This document shows, in pieces, positions 35,733 through 43,463 of a DNA stretch of 64,000 nt (the first letter of the stretch is position 1; each line of letters starts with the position of its first letter). The notes below the pieces were generated by a model, which saw only the letters and a program-made list of their open reading frames with translations, had not been told where the DNA came from and searched no databases. Both the position numbers and the translations under genes were made by a program. Source of the DNA: Dickeya aquatica (GTDB lineage: Bacteria > Pseudomonadota > Gammaproteobacteria > Enterobacterales > Enterobacteriaceae); assembly GCF_900095885.1 (NCBI RefSeq), contig NZ_LT615367.1, positions 3,472,001 through 3,536,000 on the forward strand, in the 5' to 3' direction.

Positions 35733-36079
35733 ATACTTCAGTGATATTGATTGGTTTATTGGTGGGAACCGTCAATTTTTTATTTCGCTATCTGCCGCTG
35801 CACGTCGGTGGTAGCCGGTCAGGCCGGCTGTACCGGGGGAAGATGGCCTTATTGCTCGATAGCATCGGCATTGCGTCTATTTGTGCATTGCTGGTTGTGT
35901 CAAGCGTACCGGAGGTTCTGCGTCACGCTGACAGAGTGCTGCCAACGCTGGCGGGGTTTACCCTGCTAACACTGTGTTTTTACAAGACTCGCAGCATCGT
36001 GCTCTCAACTTTGTTGGGTGCGCTGTGTTATGGGCTGGTATTCAAGGTGCTTCACATGCTGCCCGCAACTGGCGTCTAA
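35729..36079 (+). CDS. ygaH: Branched-chain amino acid exporter small subunit YgaH (AzlD family)
   Basis: 116 residues, three to four membrane segments. NFLFRYLPLHVG at the N-terminus and SIGIASICALLVVSSVPEV are AzlD-like. Its ATG overlaps the ygaZ stop, as expected for a two-subunit exporter. Confidence 0.9.
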   Translation: MNTSVILIGLLVGTVNFLFRYLPLHVGGSRSGRLYRGKMALLLDSIGIASICALLVVSSVPEVLRHADRVLPTLAGFTLLTLCFYKTRSIVLSTLLGALCYGLVFKVLHMLPATGV

Positions 36080-36161
36080 ATGGCGACGGGTTAACGTCGA
36101 TACGTTTTCGGCCCGCAGCAAAATAAGCACTAATCGACAAGTTTCTCGCATTTACCCAATT

Positions 36162-36177
36162 AGTAACATTGGTTACT
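36162..36177. promoter_or_regulatory. MarR-type operator candidate before mprA
   Basis: AGTAAC-ATTG-GTTACT is a perfect inverted repeat 32 bp upstream of the mprA ATG, overlapping a likely -10 (ACTATACT). MprA represses its own operon in E. coli, so this is a reasonable autoregulatory site. Confidence 0.5.
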
Positions 36178-36208
36178 ATACTGGTCGTGATTAATGAGGT
36201 TGACATCT

Positions 36209-36721
36209 ATGGAAAGTTCATTCGCCCCAATTGAAGATATGCTACGTATGCGGGCTTCACGCCGCCCTGATTTTCCGCTCAAGGAAGTAATGCTGCTGCG
36301 TTTGTTTTTGCATATGCAAACCAAAATACTGGAACACCGTAATCAAATGCTTAAAGAGCAGGATATCAATGAAACCCTGTTCATGGCGCTGATTACACTG
36401 GAGTCACAGGAGAATTACTGTATCCAGCCGTCAGAGCTGAGCGCCGCGCTTGGCTCCTCTCGTACCAATGCCACCCGCATCGCGGATGAACTGGAAAAAC
36501 GCGGCTGGATTGAGCGGCGTGAAAGCGACAGCGACCGCCGCTGCCTTTACCTGTACATGACAGAAAAAGGCAAAGCGTTTCTCGATGAGTTGCTGCCGCC
36601 GCAGCATCGCAGCCTGCATATTCTTTGCTCTGTGCTTGAAGACAACGAACGAGAACAACTGGACGGGCTGATGCGCAAATTGCTGTTACGCCTGGATGAA
36701 ATGGAACAAAACGGCGTTTAG
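36209..36721 (+). CDS. mprA: MarR-family repressor MprA (EmrR)
   Basis: 170 residues; aligns closely with E. coli Mpr[18 protein letters not shown], then [35 protein letters not shown] as winged helix and DRR wing. Represses emrAB and binds uncouplers and other hydrophobic drugs, which release it. The ATG at 36209 (MESSFAPIE) matches the E. coli start and follows GAGG. It is slightly shorter than the E. coli protein (176). Confidence 0.95.
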   Translation: MESSFAPIEDMLRMRASRRPDFPLKEVMLLRLFLHMQTKILEHRNQMLKEQDINETLFMALITLESQENYCIQPSELSAALGSSRTNATRIADELEKRGWIERRESDSDRRCLYLYMTEKGKAFLDELLPPQHRSLHILCSVLEDNEREQLDGLMRKLLLRLDEMEQNGV

Positions 36722-36761
36722 CACCTGTAGCAGCACCGACACAGACCACTCTTTTCGTTAC

Positions 36762-36786
36762 CCTGCAAACCCTCGTGGTTTGCAGG
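36762..36786. terminator. Hairpin between mprA and emrA
   Basis: CCTGCAAACC and GGTTTGCAGG form a perfect 10-bp stem with a 5-nt loop 40 bp after mprA. It has no T run, so it may reduce rather than stop read-through into emrA. Confidence 0.45.
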
Positions 36787-36887
36787 TTGCGTTGTATTCG
36801 TCACCACCACAGCCATGATGTCGCCATGAACGGCAATCGAAAGGCCATGAAAGGCCGCAAAAAAAGAACGTTAATCAGGAGAGAATT

Positions 36888-38063
36888 ATGAGTGCCAACG
36901 TGGAAAGTCAGACCCCCTCTGCCACGCCGCATAAAGCGAAAAAATCGCGCAAAGGGATGCTGACGCTATTAATGATAGTGTTCATCTTTATCGGTTGTAT
37001 CTGGTTTGCCTATTGGTATTTGGTGTTGCAACACCACCAGGAAACGGACGATGCCTATGTTGCAGGCAATCAGGTGCAAATTATGTCGCAGGTCAGCGGC
37101 AGTGTTATCCGCGTCAATGTAGATAATACGGATGTGGTTAAAAAAGGCGACGTGCTGGTCGAACTTGACCCGACTGATGCCGAGCAGGCCTTTGCCCGCG
37201 CACAAACCACGCTGGCCAATAGTGTGCGTCAGGTGCACCAGCAGATGATCAACGTGCGCCAGTACCAAGCGAATATCGAACTGCAACAAATCGCGCTCGA
37301 TAAAGCGGTAAATGACCTCAATCGCCGTGAAGTGCTGGGGCGCGCTAACGCAATTGGCCGCGAAGACCTGCAACACGCCCGCGATCAGGTTGCCAGCGCC
37401 AGAGCCTCGCTGGAGGCGGCCAAACATCAATACGCCGCCACACAGGCATTGGTGTTAAACACGCCGCTGGAACAACAACCGGCAATCGCTCAGGCGGCAA
37501 CTGACCTGCGCAGCGCGTGGCTGGCGCTCAAACGTACCCATATCGTCAGCCCGGTTGAGGGTTATGTCTCGCGCCGTAGTGTGCAGGTGGGGGCCAGAAT
37601 TGGCAGCACCTCAGCACTGATGGCCGTCGTCCCGGCCGCACCACTTTGGGTTGATGCCAATTTCAAAGAAACCCAGTTAGCCAATATGCGCATCGGCCAG
37701 CCAGCGACCGTCATCAGTGACGTCTATGGCGACAAAGTCGTGTACAAAGGCAAAGTGGTCGGGCTCGACATGGGCACCGGCAGCGCCTTCTCACTGCTGC
37801 CTGCCCAAAATGCCACCGGCAACTGGATTAAAGTGGTACAGCGTCTGCCGGTACGTATTGAGCTTGATGCCCGACAACTGGCAGACAACCCGCTGCGTAT
37901 TGGTTTGTCGATGCTGGTTAACGTGGATACCGCCAATAGCGAAGGCAAAGTATTGGCCGATACGCCGCGCAATACGCCCGCCTACCAAAGCGATGCGCTG
38001 GAGCTGGAGCTGGCACCGGTTGACCAGTTGATTGCCCGTATCATCAGTGACAACGCGGACTGA
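36888..38063 (+). CDS. emrA: Multidrug efflux membrane-fusion protein EmrA
   Basis: 391 residues (E. coli 390). One membrane anchor at about residues 25-47, then the biotinyl-lipoyl-like half motif EVSGSV-type region (VQIMSQVSGSVIRVNVDNTDVVKKGDVLVELDP), a long coiled coil (about 95-210) and the second lipoyl half RTHIVSPVEGYVSRRSVQVG. Links EmrB in the inner membrane to TolC. ATG follows AGGAGAGA. Confidence 0.95.
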   Translation: MSANVESQTPSATPHKAKKSRKGMLTLLMIVFIFIGCIWFAYWYLVLQHHQETDDAYVAGNQVQIMSQVSGSVIRVNVDNTDVVKKGDVLVELDPTDAEQAFARAQTTLANSVRQVHQQMINVRQYQANIELQQIALDKAVNDLNRREVLGRANAIGREDLQHARDQVASARASLEAAKHQYAATQALVLNTPLEQQPAIAQAATDLRSAWLALKRTHIVSPVEGYVSRRSVQVGARIGSTSALMAVVPAAPLWVDANFKETQLANMRIGQPATVISDVYGDKVVYKGKVVGLDMGTGSAFSLLPAQNATGNWIKVVQRLPVRIELDARQLADNPLRIGLSMLVNVDTANSEGKVLADTPRNTPAYQSDALELELAPVDQLIARIISDNAD

Positions 38064-38083
38064 ACGCCAGGGAGAGCTGCGTG

Positions 38084-39613
38084 ATGAGAAAACCGCTTGA
38101 AGGAATGACGCTGGCTCTGATGACCATCGCCCTGTCACTGGCCACGTTTATGCAGGTGCTGGACTCCACCATCGCCAACGTGGCCATACCGACGATTGCC
38201 GGGAATCTGGGAGCTTCCAACTCACAGGGTACCTGGGTCATCACCTCGTTTGGGGTAGCCAATGCTATCTCCATTCCGATTACTGGCTGGCTGGCCAAAC
38301 GCTTTGGTGAAGTACGGCTGTTTGTCTGGGCTACTGCCCTCTTTACCCTCACCTCCTGGCTGTGTGGCATGTCTACCAGCCTGGAGATGCTTATCTTCTC
38401 AAGGATGCTGCAAGGGCTGGTCGCCGGGCCGATTATTCCGCTGTCGCAAAGCCTGCTGCTCAATAACTACCCGCCTGCCAAGCGCGGTATTGCGCTGGCA
38501 CTGTGGTCGATGACCGTGGTCGTGGCCCCTATTTTCGGCCCGATTCTGGGCGGCTTTATCAGTGACAATTACCACTGGGGATGGATCTTTTTCATCAATG
38601 TGCCGCTCGGCATTCTGGTGGTGCTGGTCACGCTGCAAACCTTGCGCGGGCGCGAGACTAAAACGGAAATCCGCCCCATTGATAGCATGGGGCTGGTGCT
38701 GCTGGCCGCCGGTATCGGTAGCCTGCAAATGATGCTGGATAGGGGCAAAGAGCTGGACTGGTTCAACTCCACCGAAATAATAGTGCTGGCCGCCGTGGCG
38801 GTGGTGTCACTGTCGGTGCTGGTGGTATGGGAGTTGACGGACGACCATCCGGTGGTGGATTTGTCACTGTTCAAGATGCGGAACTTCACCATTGGCTGCC
38901 TGTGTACCAGTCTCGCCTTTATGCTCTACTTCGGGGCGATTGTGCTGTTGCCACAGTTGCTTCAGGTGGTGTTTGGCTACACCGCCACCTGGGCCGGGCT
39001 CGCTTCCGCTCCCGTCGGATTGATGCCGGTTCTCCTCTCACCCATCATCGGCAAGTTCATGCATAAACTGGATATGCGCCGTCTGGTGACGTTCAGTTTT
39101 ATCATGTATGCCGTCTGTTTCTACTGGCGTGCTTATACCTTTGAACCGGCAATGGATTTCGGCGCATCGGCCTGGCCGCAATTCGTTCAGGGGTTTGCCG
39201 TGGCGTGCTTCTTTATGCCGCTGACCACCATTACCCTCTCCGGCCTGCCGCCTGAGCGCATGGCCGCCGCCTCCAGCCTGTTCAATTTCGCCCGTACATT
39301 GGCAGGCTCGATTGGGACATCCATCACCACCACGCTGTGGGAGCGGCGCGAAGCACTGCATCATGAACACCTGACAGAGGCTATCAACCCTTATAACCCG
39401 GTGGCGCAGCAAACCTATCAGCAACTTGAGGCGATGGGGATGAGCCAGCAACAGGTGTCCGGTTATCTGGCCCAGCAGGTGACAGCACAAGGGCTTATCA
39501 TTGGCGCAAATGAGATCTTCTGGCTCTCCGCCGGGGTTTTTGTGGTGCTGATTGTGTTGGTCTGGTTTGCCAAACCCCCATTTGGCAGCCATTCAGCCGG
39601 TGGCGCACACTGA
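38084..39613 (+). CDS. emrB: Multidrug efflux MFS (DHA2) transporter EmrB
   Basis: 509 residues with 14 predicted membrane helices. DHA2 motifs include LDSTIANVAIPTIAGNLG (helix 1), GWLAKRFGEVRLF (motif A), and RMLQGLVAGPIIPLSQSLLL. Proton-driven export of hydrophobic toxins with EmrA and TolC. The ATG at 38084 follows GGGAG; a GTG one codon earlier is possible. The terminator that should follow is split by an IS4-family remnant. Confidence 0.95.
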   Translation: MRKPLEGMTLALMTIALSLATFMQVLDSTIANVAIPTIAGNLGASNSQGTWVITSFGVANAISIPITGWLAKRFGEVRLFVWATALFTLTSWLCGMSTSLEMLIFSRMLQGLVAGPIIPLSQSLLLNNYPPAKRGIALALWSMTVVVAPIFGPILGGFISDNYHWGWIFFINVPLGILVVLVTLQTLRGRETKTEIRPIDSMGLVLLAAGIGSLQMMLDRGKELDWFNSTEIIVLAAVAVVSLSVLVVWELTDDHPVVDLSLFKMRNFTIGCLCTSLAFMLYFGAIVLLPQLLQVVFGYTATWAGLASAPVGLMPVLLSPIIGKFMHKLDMRRLVTFSFIMYAVCFYWRAYTFEPAMDFGASAWPQFVQGFAVACFFMPLTTITLSGLPPERMAAASSLFNFARTLAGSIGTSITTTLWERREALHHEHLTEAINPYNPVAQQTYQQLEAMGMSQQQVSGYLAQQVTAQGLIIGANEIFWLSAGVFVVLIVLVWFAKPPFGSHSAGGAH

Positions 39614-39727
39614 GTCTTTGCCGGGGTTAAGGTGAGTCAACGCTGACAAAAAAATAAGGTGGCATACGCCTAATGCCGATCAGTTAAGACAAAAATGATC
39701 GGTTGAACGATCCGGCAGTTCTGCAAG

Positions 39728-39760
39728 AATCCGTAATCTCTCAAGGATTACGGATTTTTT
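39728..39760 (+). terminator. Left-end terminator inside IS remnant A
   Basis: AATCCGTAATC and GATTACGGATT, an 11-bp stem with a 7-nt loop followed by six T, ends directly before the transposase ATG at 39761. It would stop plus-strand transcripts arriving from emrB and keep the transposase silent. Confidence 0.85.
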
Positions 39761-40658
39761 ATGCTTCTCAGCCAGGCGTTGGACACCCTCCACCCATTTA
39801 CTCCTCAGGAGTTCGCAGTCCCTTCAGACCGCCTTTCTCCTGAACTGATTGATGAGTGCCTTGCCGATACCGGCGTGGTCACATTACGTAAACGCCGACT
39901 GTCGATGGAAATGATGGTCTGAGCCGTGATGGGAATGTCACTTTTTCGTTCCCATTCAATGAACCAGCTCGTGTCTCATCTGGACATTCTGCTGCCGGGG
40001 AAACGACCCTTTGTCGCGCCCAGTGCCGTTGTTCAGGCTCGCCAGCGACCCGGTGAAGACGTCGTCCGGTTAATGTTTGAGAAAACTCAGCGCCTGTGGT
40101 TTGAGAAAACACCCCTGTCTCACCGGAACGGAAAGGCACTGGATGCTGCCACTGCGTAAAGGCGCTCAGTACCGTGTTGTACGCAAGTCAGGTGCCGGGC
40201 AGGAACTGGTGGAATTATCGTTATCGCCACAGGCGAAGAAAAAATGGCCGCTCGCGCCGCAGACGCTGACGCTGACGCTGACAGCAAGGCTTGTCAGCCA
40301 AGCGCTCAACGGCAAGGTGGTACAGATACTGACCTCCATGTGTGACCCGCTGAGGTATCCAAAATCGGATATTGTGGAGCTGTACAGTCATCGCCGGGAA
40401 ATAGAGCATGGGTTCAGGGAGATGAAACAACATCTGCTGAATAATGAGCTAACGGTAAGAAGCAAAAAACCGGAGCTTGTGCGTCAGGAACGGTGGGGAG
40501 TGGCGCTGTCCTACAATCTTCTGAGGTTCATGATGGCACAGATGGCGTATAGCCTGAAAGGTGTGGAGCCTTATCAGATGAGTTTTAAACAGTCAGCGCT
40601 GTATCTGAAAAGTCAGTTGAGCCTGTTACCGGGTGTGGCACCGGGAAAAATCCCGTGA
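39761..40658 (+). pseudogene. IS4-family transposase remnant
   Basis: Reads MLLSQALDTLHPFTPQEFA from 39761, meets a TGA where the family has Trp (about 39920), continues in frame to 40159 (MGMSLFRSHSMNQLVSHLDILLPG), then loses the central region and resumes in another frame at LPLRKGAQYRVVRKSG. The C-terminal signature Y-x2-R-x3-E-x6-K is present in YSHRREIEHGFREMK, but the region expected to hold both catalytic aspartates is deleted. Confidence 0.88.
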
Positions 40659-40734
40659 ATAATGAAAGAGATAATGGCGATGACCCCGGGATTGGTTCTG
40701 CCGGAACGAAGAGCACGTCATTACCCCAGAGCGG

Positions 40735-40770
40735 TAAAAAAGAGGCCGCAACGTTATCCGTTGCGGCCTC
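40735..40770 (-). terminator. Right-end terminator inside IS remnant A
   Basis: GAGGCCGCAACG and CGTTGCGGCCTC form a 12-bp stem with a 5-nt loop. On the minus strand it is followed by six T, so it would stop transcripts entering from yfiF. Confidence 0.82.
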
Positions 40771-40836
40771 CTTCAAAGGCTTAACTGACAAGCATTAGGC
40801 ATACGCCACCTTGTTTTTTGATGCAGGCCTGCGTAC

Positions 40837-41928
40837 TTACTCGTGGTTCTGCCGCCACCATTGCGCCAGCAGAATACCGGTTGCGACTGAAATATTCAGG
40901 CTTTCGACCTTACCGGTGCCGTCAATGGAGATTTTCATATCGCCCTGCTGCCAGGTGCTATCTAACAGGCCATCCCCTTCCTGCCCGAGCACAATCACCG
41001 TTTTGGCCGGTAATTCTACCTGTGATAAACGGCTTCCTTTGTGGCTGGAGGTGGTAACGATGGTATATCCTGCCGCGCGGAACTGCGCCAATTCCTCAAT
41101 CAGGTTATCGGAATTGATGGCTTTTACATGCTCGGCTCCGCCTTCTGCCGTACGCACGGCTGCGCCAGACTCCAGCATGGCCGCATCACGCACCATCACG
41201 CCATTGACACCAAAATGCGCGCAGCTACGTACAATGCCACCCAGATTATGCGGGTTGCCGACATCTTCAAGCGCCAGCACACAGTCGGTTTCCCCGGCGG
41301 TTTTCAGGTACGTGGCGACATCCAGGCCACGGCGTTTTTTGATGATAAAACAGACGCCACCGTGATGTTCAGTGCCGGATGCCCGGGTCAGTTCATCTTC
41401 ATCAACCACATGGTATGCTTTGCGGTTTGCGGCCATCCAGCGCAGCGTTTCACGAAAACGGGGGGTCACTTCCTGCAAAAACCAGCCGCGAACAATCGAC
41501 TCCGGGCGGCTTAAAAACAGCGCCTGGCAGGCATTTTCGCCATAGACACGGGTCTCTTCCGTGCGCTGACGCCGCAACTGCTCGGGATCAATCTGGCTTT
41601 TGCCGCTGATGCCACCGTGATCCGGTGTGTCATCTGATGGGCGGGAGACGGTCTTCCACGGAGAGTCCACGCGGTCGGCGGCATCACGACGCACCGGGCG
41701 CTCACGCCGGTCTGACTCGCCACGCCACTTCGCACCGCCACCGGCATTATCTCGTCCGCCACGCGCGCCACCGTCACGCCCTTTATGGTGAGAACGGTTT
41801 TCCCCTTCACCACCACGGCGTTTATCGGCAGGCCGCTTCGTTTTACTGCTTTTATCGTCCGCAGTATCGTCACTGCGAACGTACATGACACGGACCTTAC
41901 CGCCTTTCCCACTTAATGCATCGCTCAT
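40837..41928 (-). CDS. yfiF: SpoU/TrmH-family RNA 2'-O-methyltransferase-like protein YfiF
   Basis: 363 residues. The first 110 or so are Arg/Lys/Gly/Asp-rich and probably disordered. An L30e-like substrate-binding domain follows ([22 protein letters not shown]), then the knotted SPOUT domain with [33 protein letters not shown] and the C-terminal [15 protein letters not shown]. The RNA target is not known to me. ATG follows GGGGAGAA. Confidence 0.9.
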   Translation of the reverse strand: MSDALSGKGGKVRVMYVRSDDTADDKSSKTKRPADKRRGGEGENRSHHKGRDGGARGGRDNAGGGAKWRGESDRRERPVRRDAADRVDSPWKTVSRPSDDTPDHGGISGKSQIDPEQLRRQRTEETRVYGENACQALFLSRPESIVRGWFLQEVTPRFRETLRWMAANRKAYHVVDEDELTRASGTEHHGGVCFIIKKRRGLDVATYLKTAGETDCVLALEDVGNPHNLGGIVRSCAHFGVNGVMVRDAAMLESGAAVRTAEGGAEHVKAINSDNLIEELAQFRAAGYTIVTTSSHKGSRLSQVELPAKTVIVLGQEGDGLLDSTWQQGDMKISIDGTGKVESLNISVATGILLAQWWRQNHE

Positions 41929-42153
41929 CTTGTTCTCCCCCTACACGCAGGGCGCGAAGATTACCCTATGTCCACCCAGTTAGCCACCGGCCCGATCATA
42001 AAAGTTCCACACTATTATAACCATTGGGTAAAACGCCTTGTGGTGATAACGCCACCTCACCATACTGACTCCCCTTACCGCCTTGCTCCTGCTCATGTAC
42101 TCAGGCGTTAACTGTACAGGTTTTGTTCCGTTTTTGTTATTCGAGGTTTGCTT

Positions 42154-42579
42154 ATGAATACGGTATGTTCATCTTGCCACGCCACCAACCGCCTGCCTGA
42201 CAACACGACTCAGGCCCATTCGCATGCCAAATGCGGACGTTGTGGCGAGGCGCTGTTTAGCGGTGAAGTCATCAACGCGACAGAAAAAACACTGGATAAG
42301 CTACTGCAAGACTCGCTGCCGGTGGTGGTCGATTTCTGGGCTCCCTGGTGTGGGCCTTGCGTTAATTTTGCCCCGGTCTTTGAACATGTTGCCCACGAAA
42401 ACGGCGAGAAAATCCGTTTTATCAAAGTCAATACACAAGACGAGCCCGAGCTCAGCGCCCGTTTTCGCATTCGCACTATTCCAACCATTATGCTGTTCCG
42501 GCAGGGGCAACTGGTCGATATGCTTGGTGGCGCACTGCCTAAGCCACAGTTTGAAAGCTGGCTTGCCGAATCACTCTAG
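42154..42579 (+). CDS. trxC: Thioredoxin 2 (TrxC)
   Basis: 141 residues. The N-terminal zinc-binding extension with two CxxC pairs (CSSC and CGRC) distinguishes it from TrxA; the active site is WCGPC in [16 protein letters not shown]. Cytoplasmic disulfide reductase for oxidative stress. The ATG at 42154 follows GAGG at 8 nt. I did not find a convincing OxyR site in the 225-bp upstream gap, although trxC is OxyR-controlled in E. coli. Confidence 0.94.
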   Translation: MNTVCSSCHATNRLPDNTTQAHSHAKCGRCGEALFSGEVINATEKTLDKLLQDSLPVVVDFWAPWCGPCVNFAPVFEHVAHENGEKIRFIKVNTQDEPELSARFRIRTIPTIMLFRQGQLVDMLGGALPKPQFESWLAESL

Positions 42580-42675
42580 CGCAACGGGTTTAGGGTTGCC
42601 CCGCCGGCTATCGCCGTGCCGGGGCTTCTGCCAGGCCGCACAGTCGTTTAGAATGGCGCTTTTCGGCGGAATATC

Positions 42676-43392
42676 ATGACCGGTAACGCTGTCCTGCAAC
42701 TGCGCCAGCAGCGCCTTGCGCTCTCTACCCGACCTTTTCGTGCCCGAGGCAGCCGCGTCATCCGCTGCCAGCGCTGCCTGCTGCCACAGGTTCACTGCCT
42801 GTGTGAAACACTCTCGCCCCATCCCGCCCGCAGCCGTTTTTGTCTGGTGATGTTCGATACCGAACCGATGAAACCCAGCAACACCGGCAGGCTGATTGCC
42901 GACATTCTGCCGGATACCACAGCGTTTTTATGGTCACGCACCACGCCTGACCCCCTGTTATTGCAGCTGTTACAAAGCGAAGCCTATCAACCGTGGCTGG
43001 TGTTTCTGGCGGACGGTGACGAACCGGGCCGGGAAATTCATCATCACCTGCCCGCAAGCGGCAAACCACCGCTCTTTGTCATGCTGGATGGCACCTGGCC
43101 GGAAGCACGTAAAATGTTTCGCAAAAGCCCTTATCTGGATGCATTACCCATTCTCTCATTGAGTGTGGACGCGCTTTCGTGTTACCAGTTGCGTGAAGCG
43201 AGTATGGCAGGCCAGCATTGCACGGCCGAAATCGCCATTGCACTGCTGCAACAAGCCGGTGATACCGGGGCAGCCCACGCACTGGCCAGCCATTTTGACC
43301 GCTTTCGCCAGCATTACCTGGCAGGCAAAGCTCATCACGCAAAAAAGAAAATTTTACCGACGGTCACAGCGCAAACGCCAACAGACGTCTAA
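42676..43392 (+). CDS. tapT: tRNA acp3U47 synthase TapT (YfiP, DTW domain)
   Basis: 238 residues. DTW-domain enzyme that adds 3-amino-3-carboxypropyl from S-adenosylmethionine to U47 of tRNAs. Cys-rich segment CQRCLLPQVHCLC near residue 31, MFDTEPMKPSNTGRLI, and the signature Asp-Gly-Thr-Trp in VMLDGTWPEARKMF. The start at 42676 follows GGCGGAA. Lies between trxC and patZ as in E. coli. Confidence 0.92.
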   Translation: MTGNAVLQLRQQRLALSTRPFRARGSRVIRCQRCLLPQVHCLCETLSPHPARSRFCLVMFDTEPMKPSNTGRLIADILPDTTAFLWSRTTPDPLLLQLLQSEAYQPWLVFLADGDEPGREIHHHLPASGKPPLFVMLDGTWPEARKMFRKSPYLDALPILSLSVDALSCYQLREASMAGQHCTAEIAIALLQQAGDTGAAHALASHFDRFRQHYLAGKAHHAKKKILPTVTAQTPTDV

Positions 43393-43463
43393 CATCCATC
43401 GGGTGTCTTTCTCCGATATCCGATAACAACAGGGTATCTGGTATCGTCTAACAGGAGTTGCGG

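Larger units (their letters stand above)
39671..40797. mobile_element. IS4-family insertion sequence remnant, copy A
   Basis: Ends read TAATGCCGATCAGTTAAG on the left and, on the other strand, TAATGCTTGTCAGTTAAG on the right, the known IS4-type termini. GGCATACGCC is directly repeated on both sides (39661-39670 and 40798-40807) as target duplication. The 1127-bp element is shorter than a complete relative (about 1.4 kb) and its transposase is broken, so it cannot move by itself. Confidence 0.88.
39656..40819. terminator. emrB/yfiF bidirectional terminator, split by the IS remnant
   Basis: The left half is AAGGTGGC (39656-39663) after a run of A; the right half is GCCACCTT (40805-40812) followed by GTTTTTT. 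Joined across the duplicated ATAC loop they give AAGGTGGC-ATAC-GCCACCTT with A-rich and T-rich flanks, a classic bidirectional Rho-independent terminator between convergent emrB and yfiF. The insertion lies in the loop region. Confidence 0.8.
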
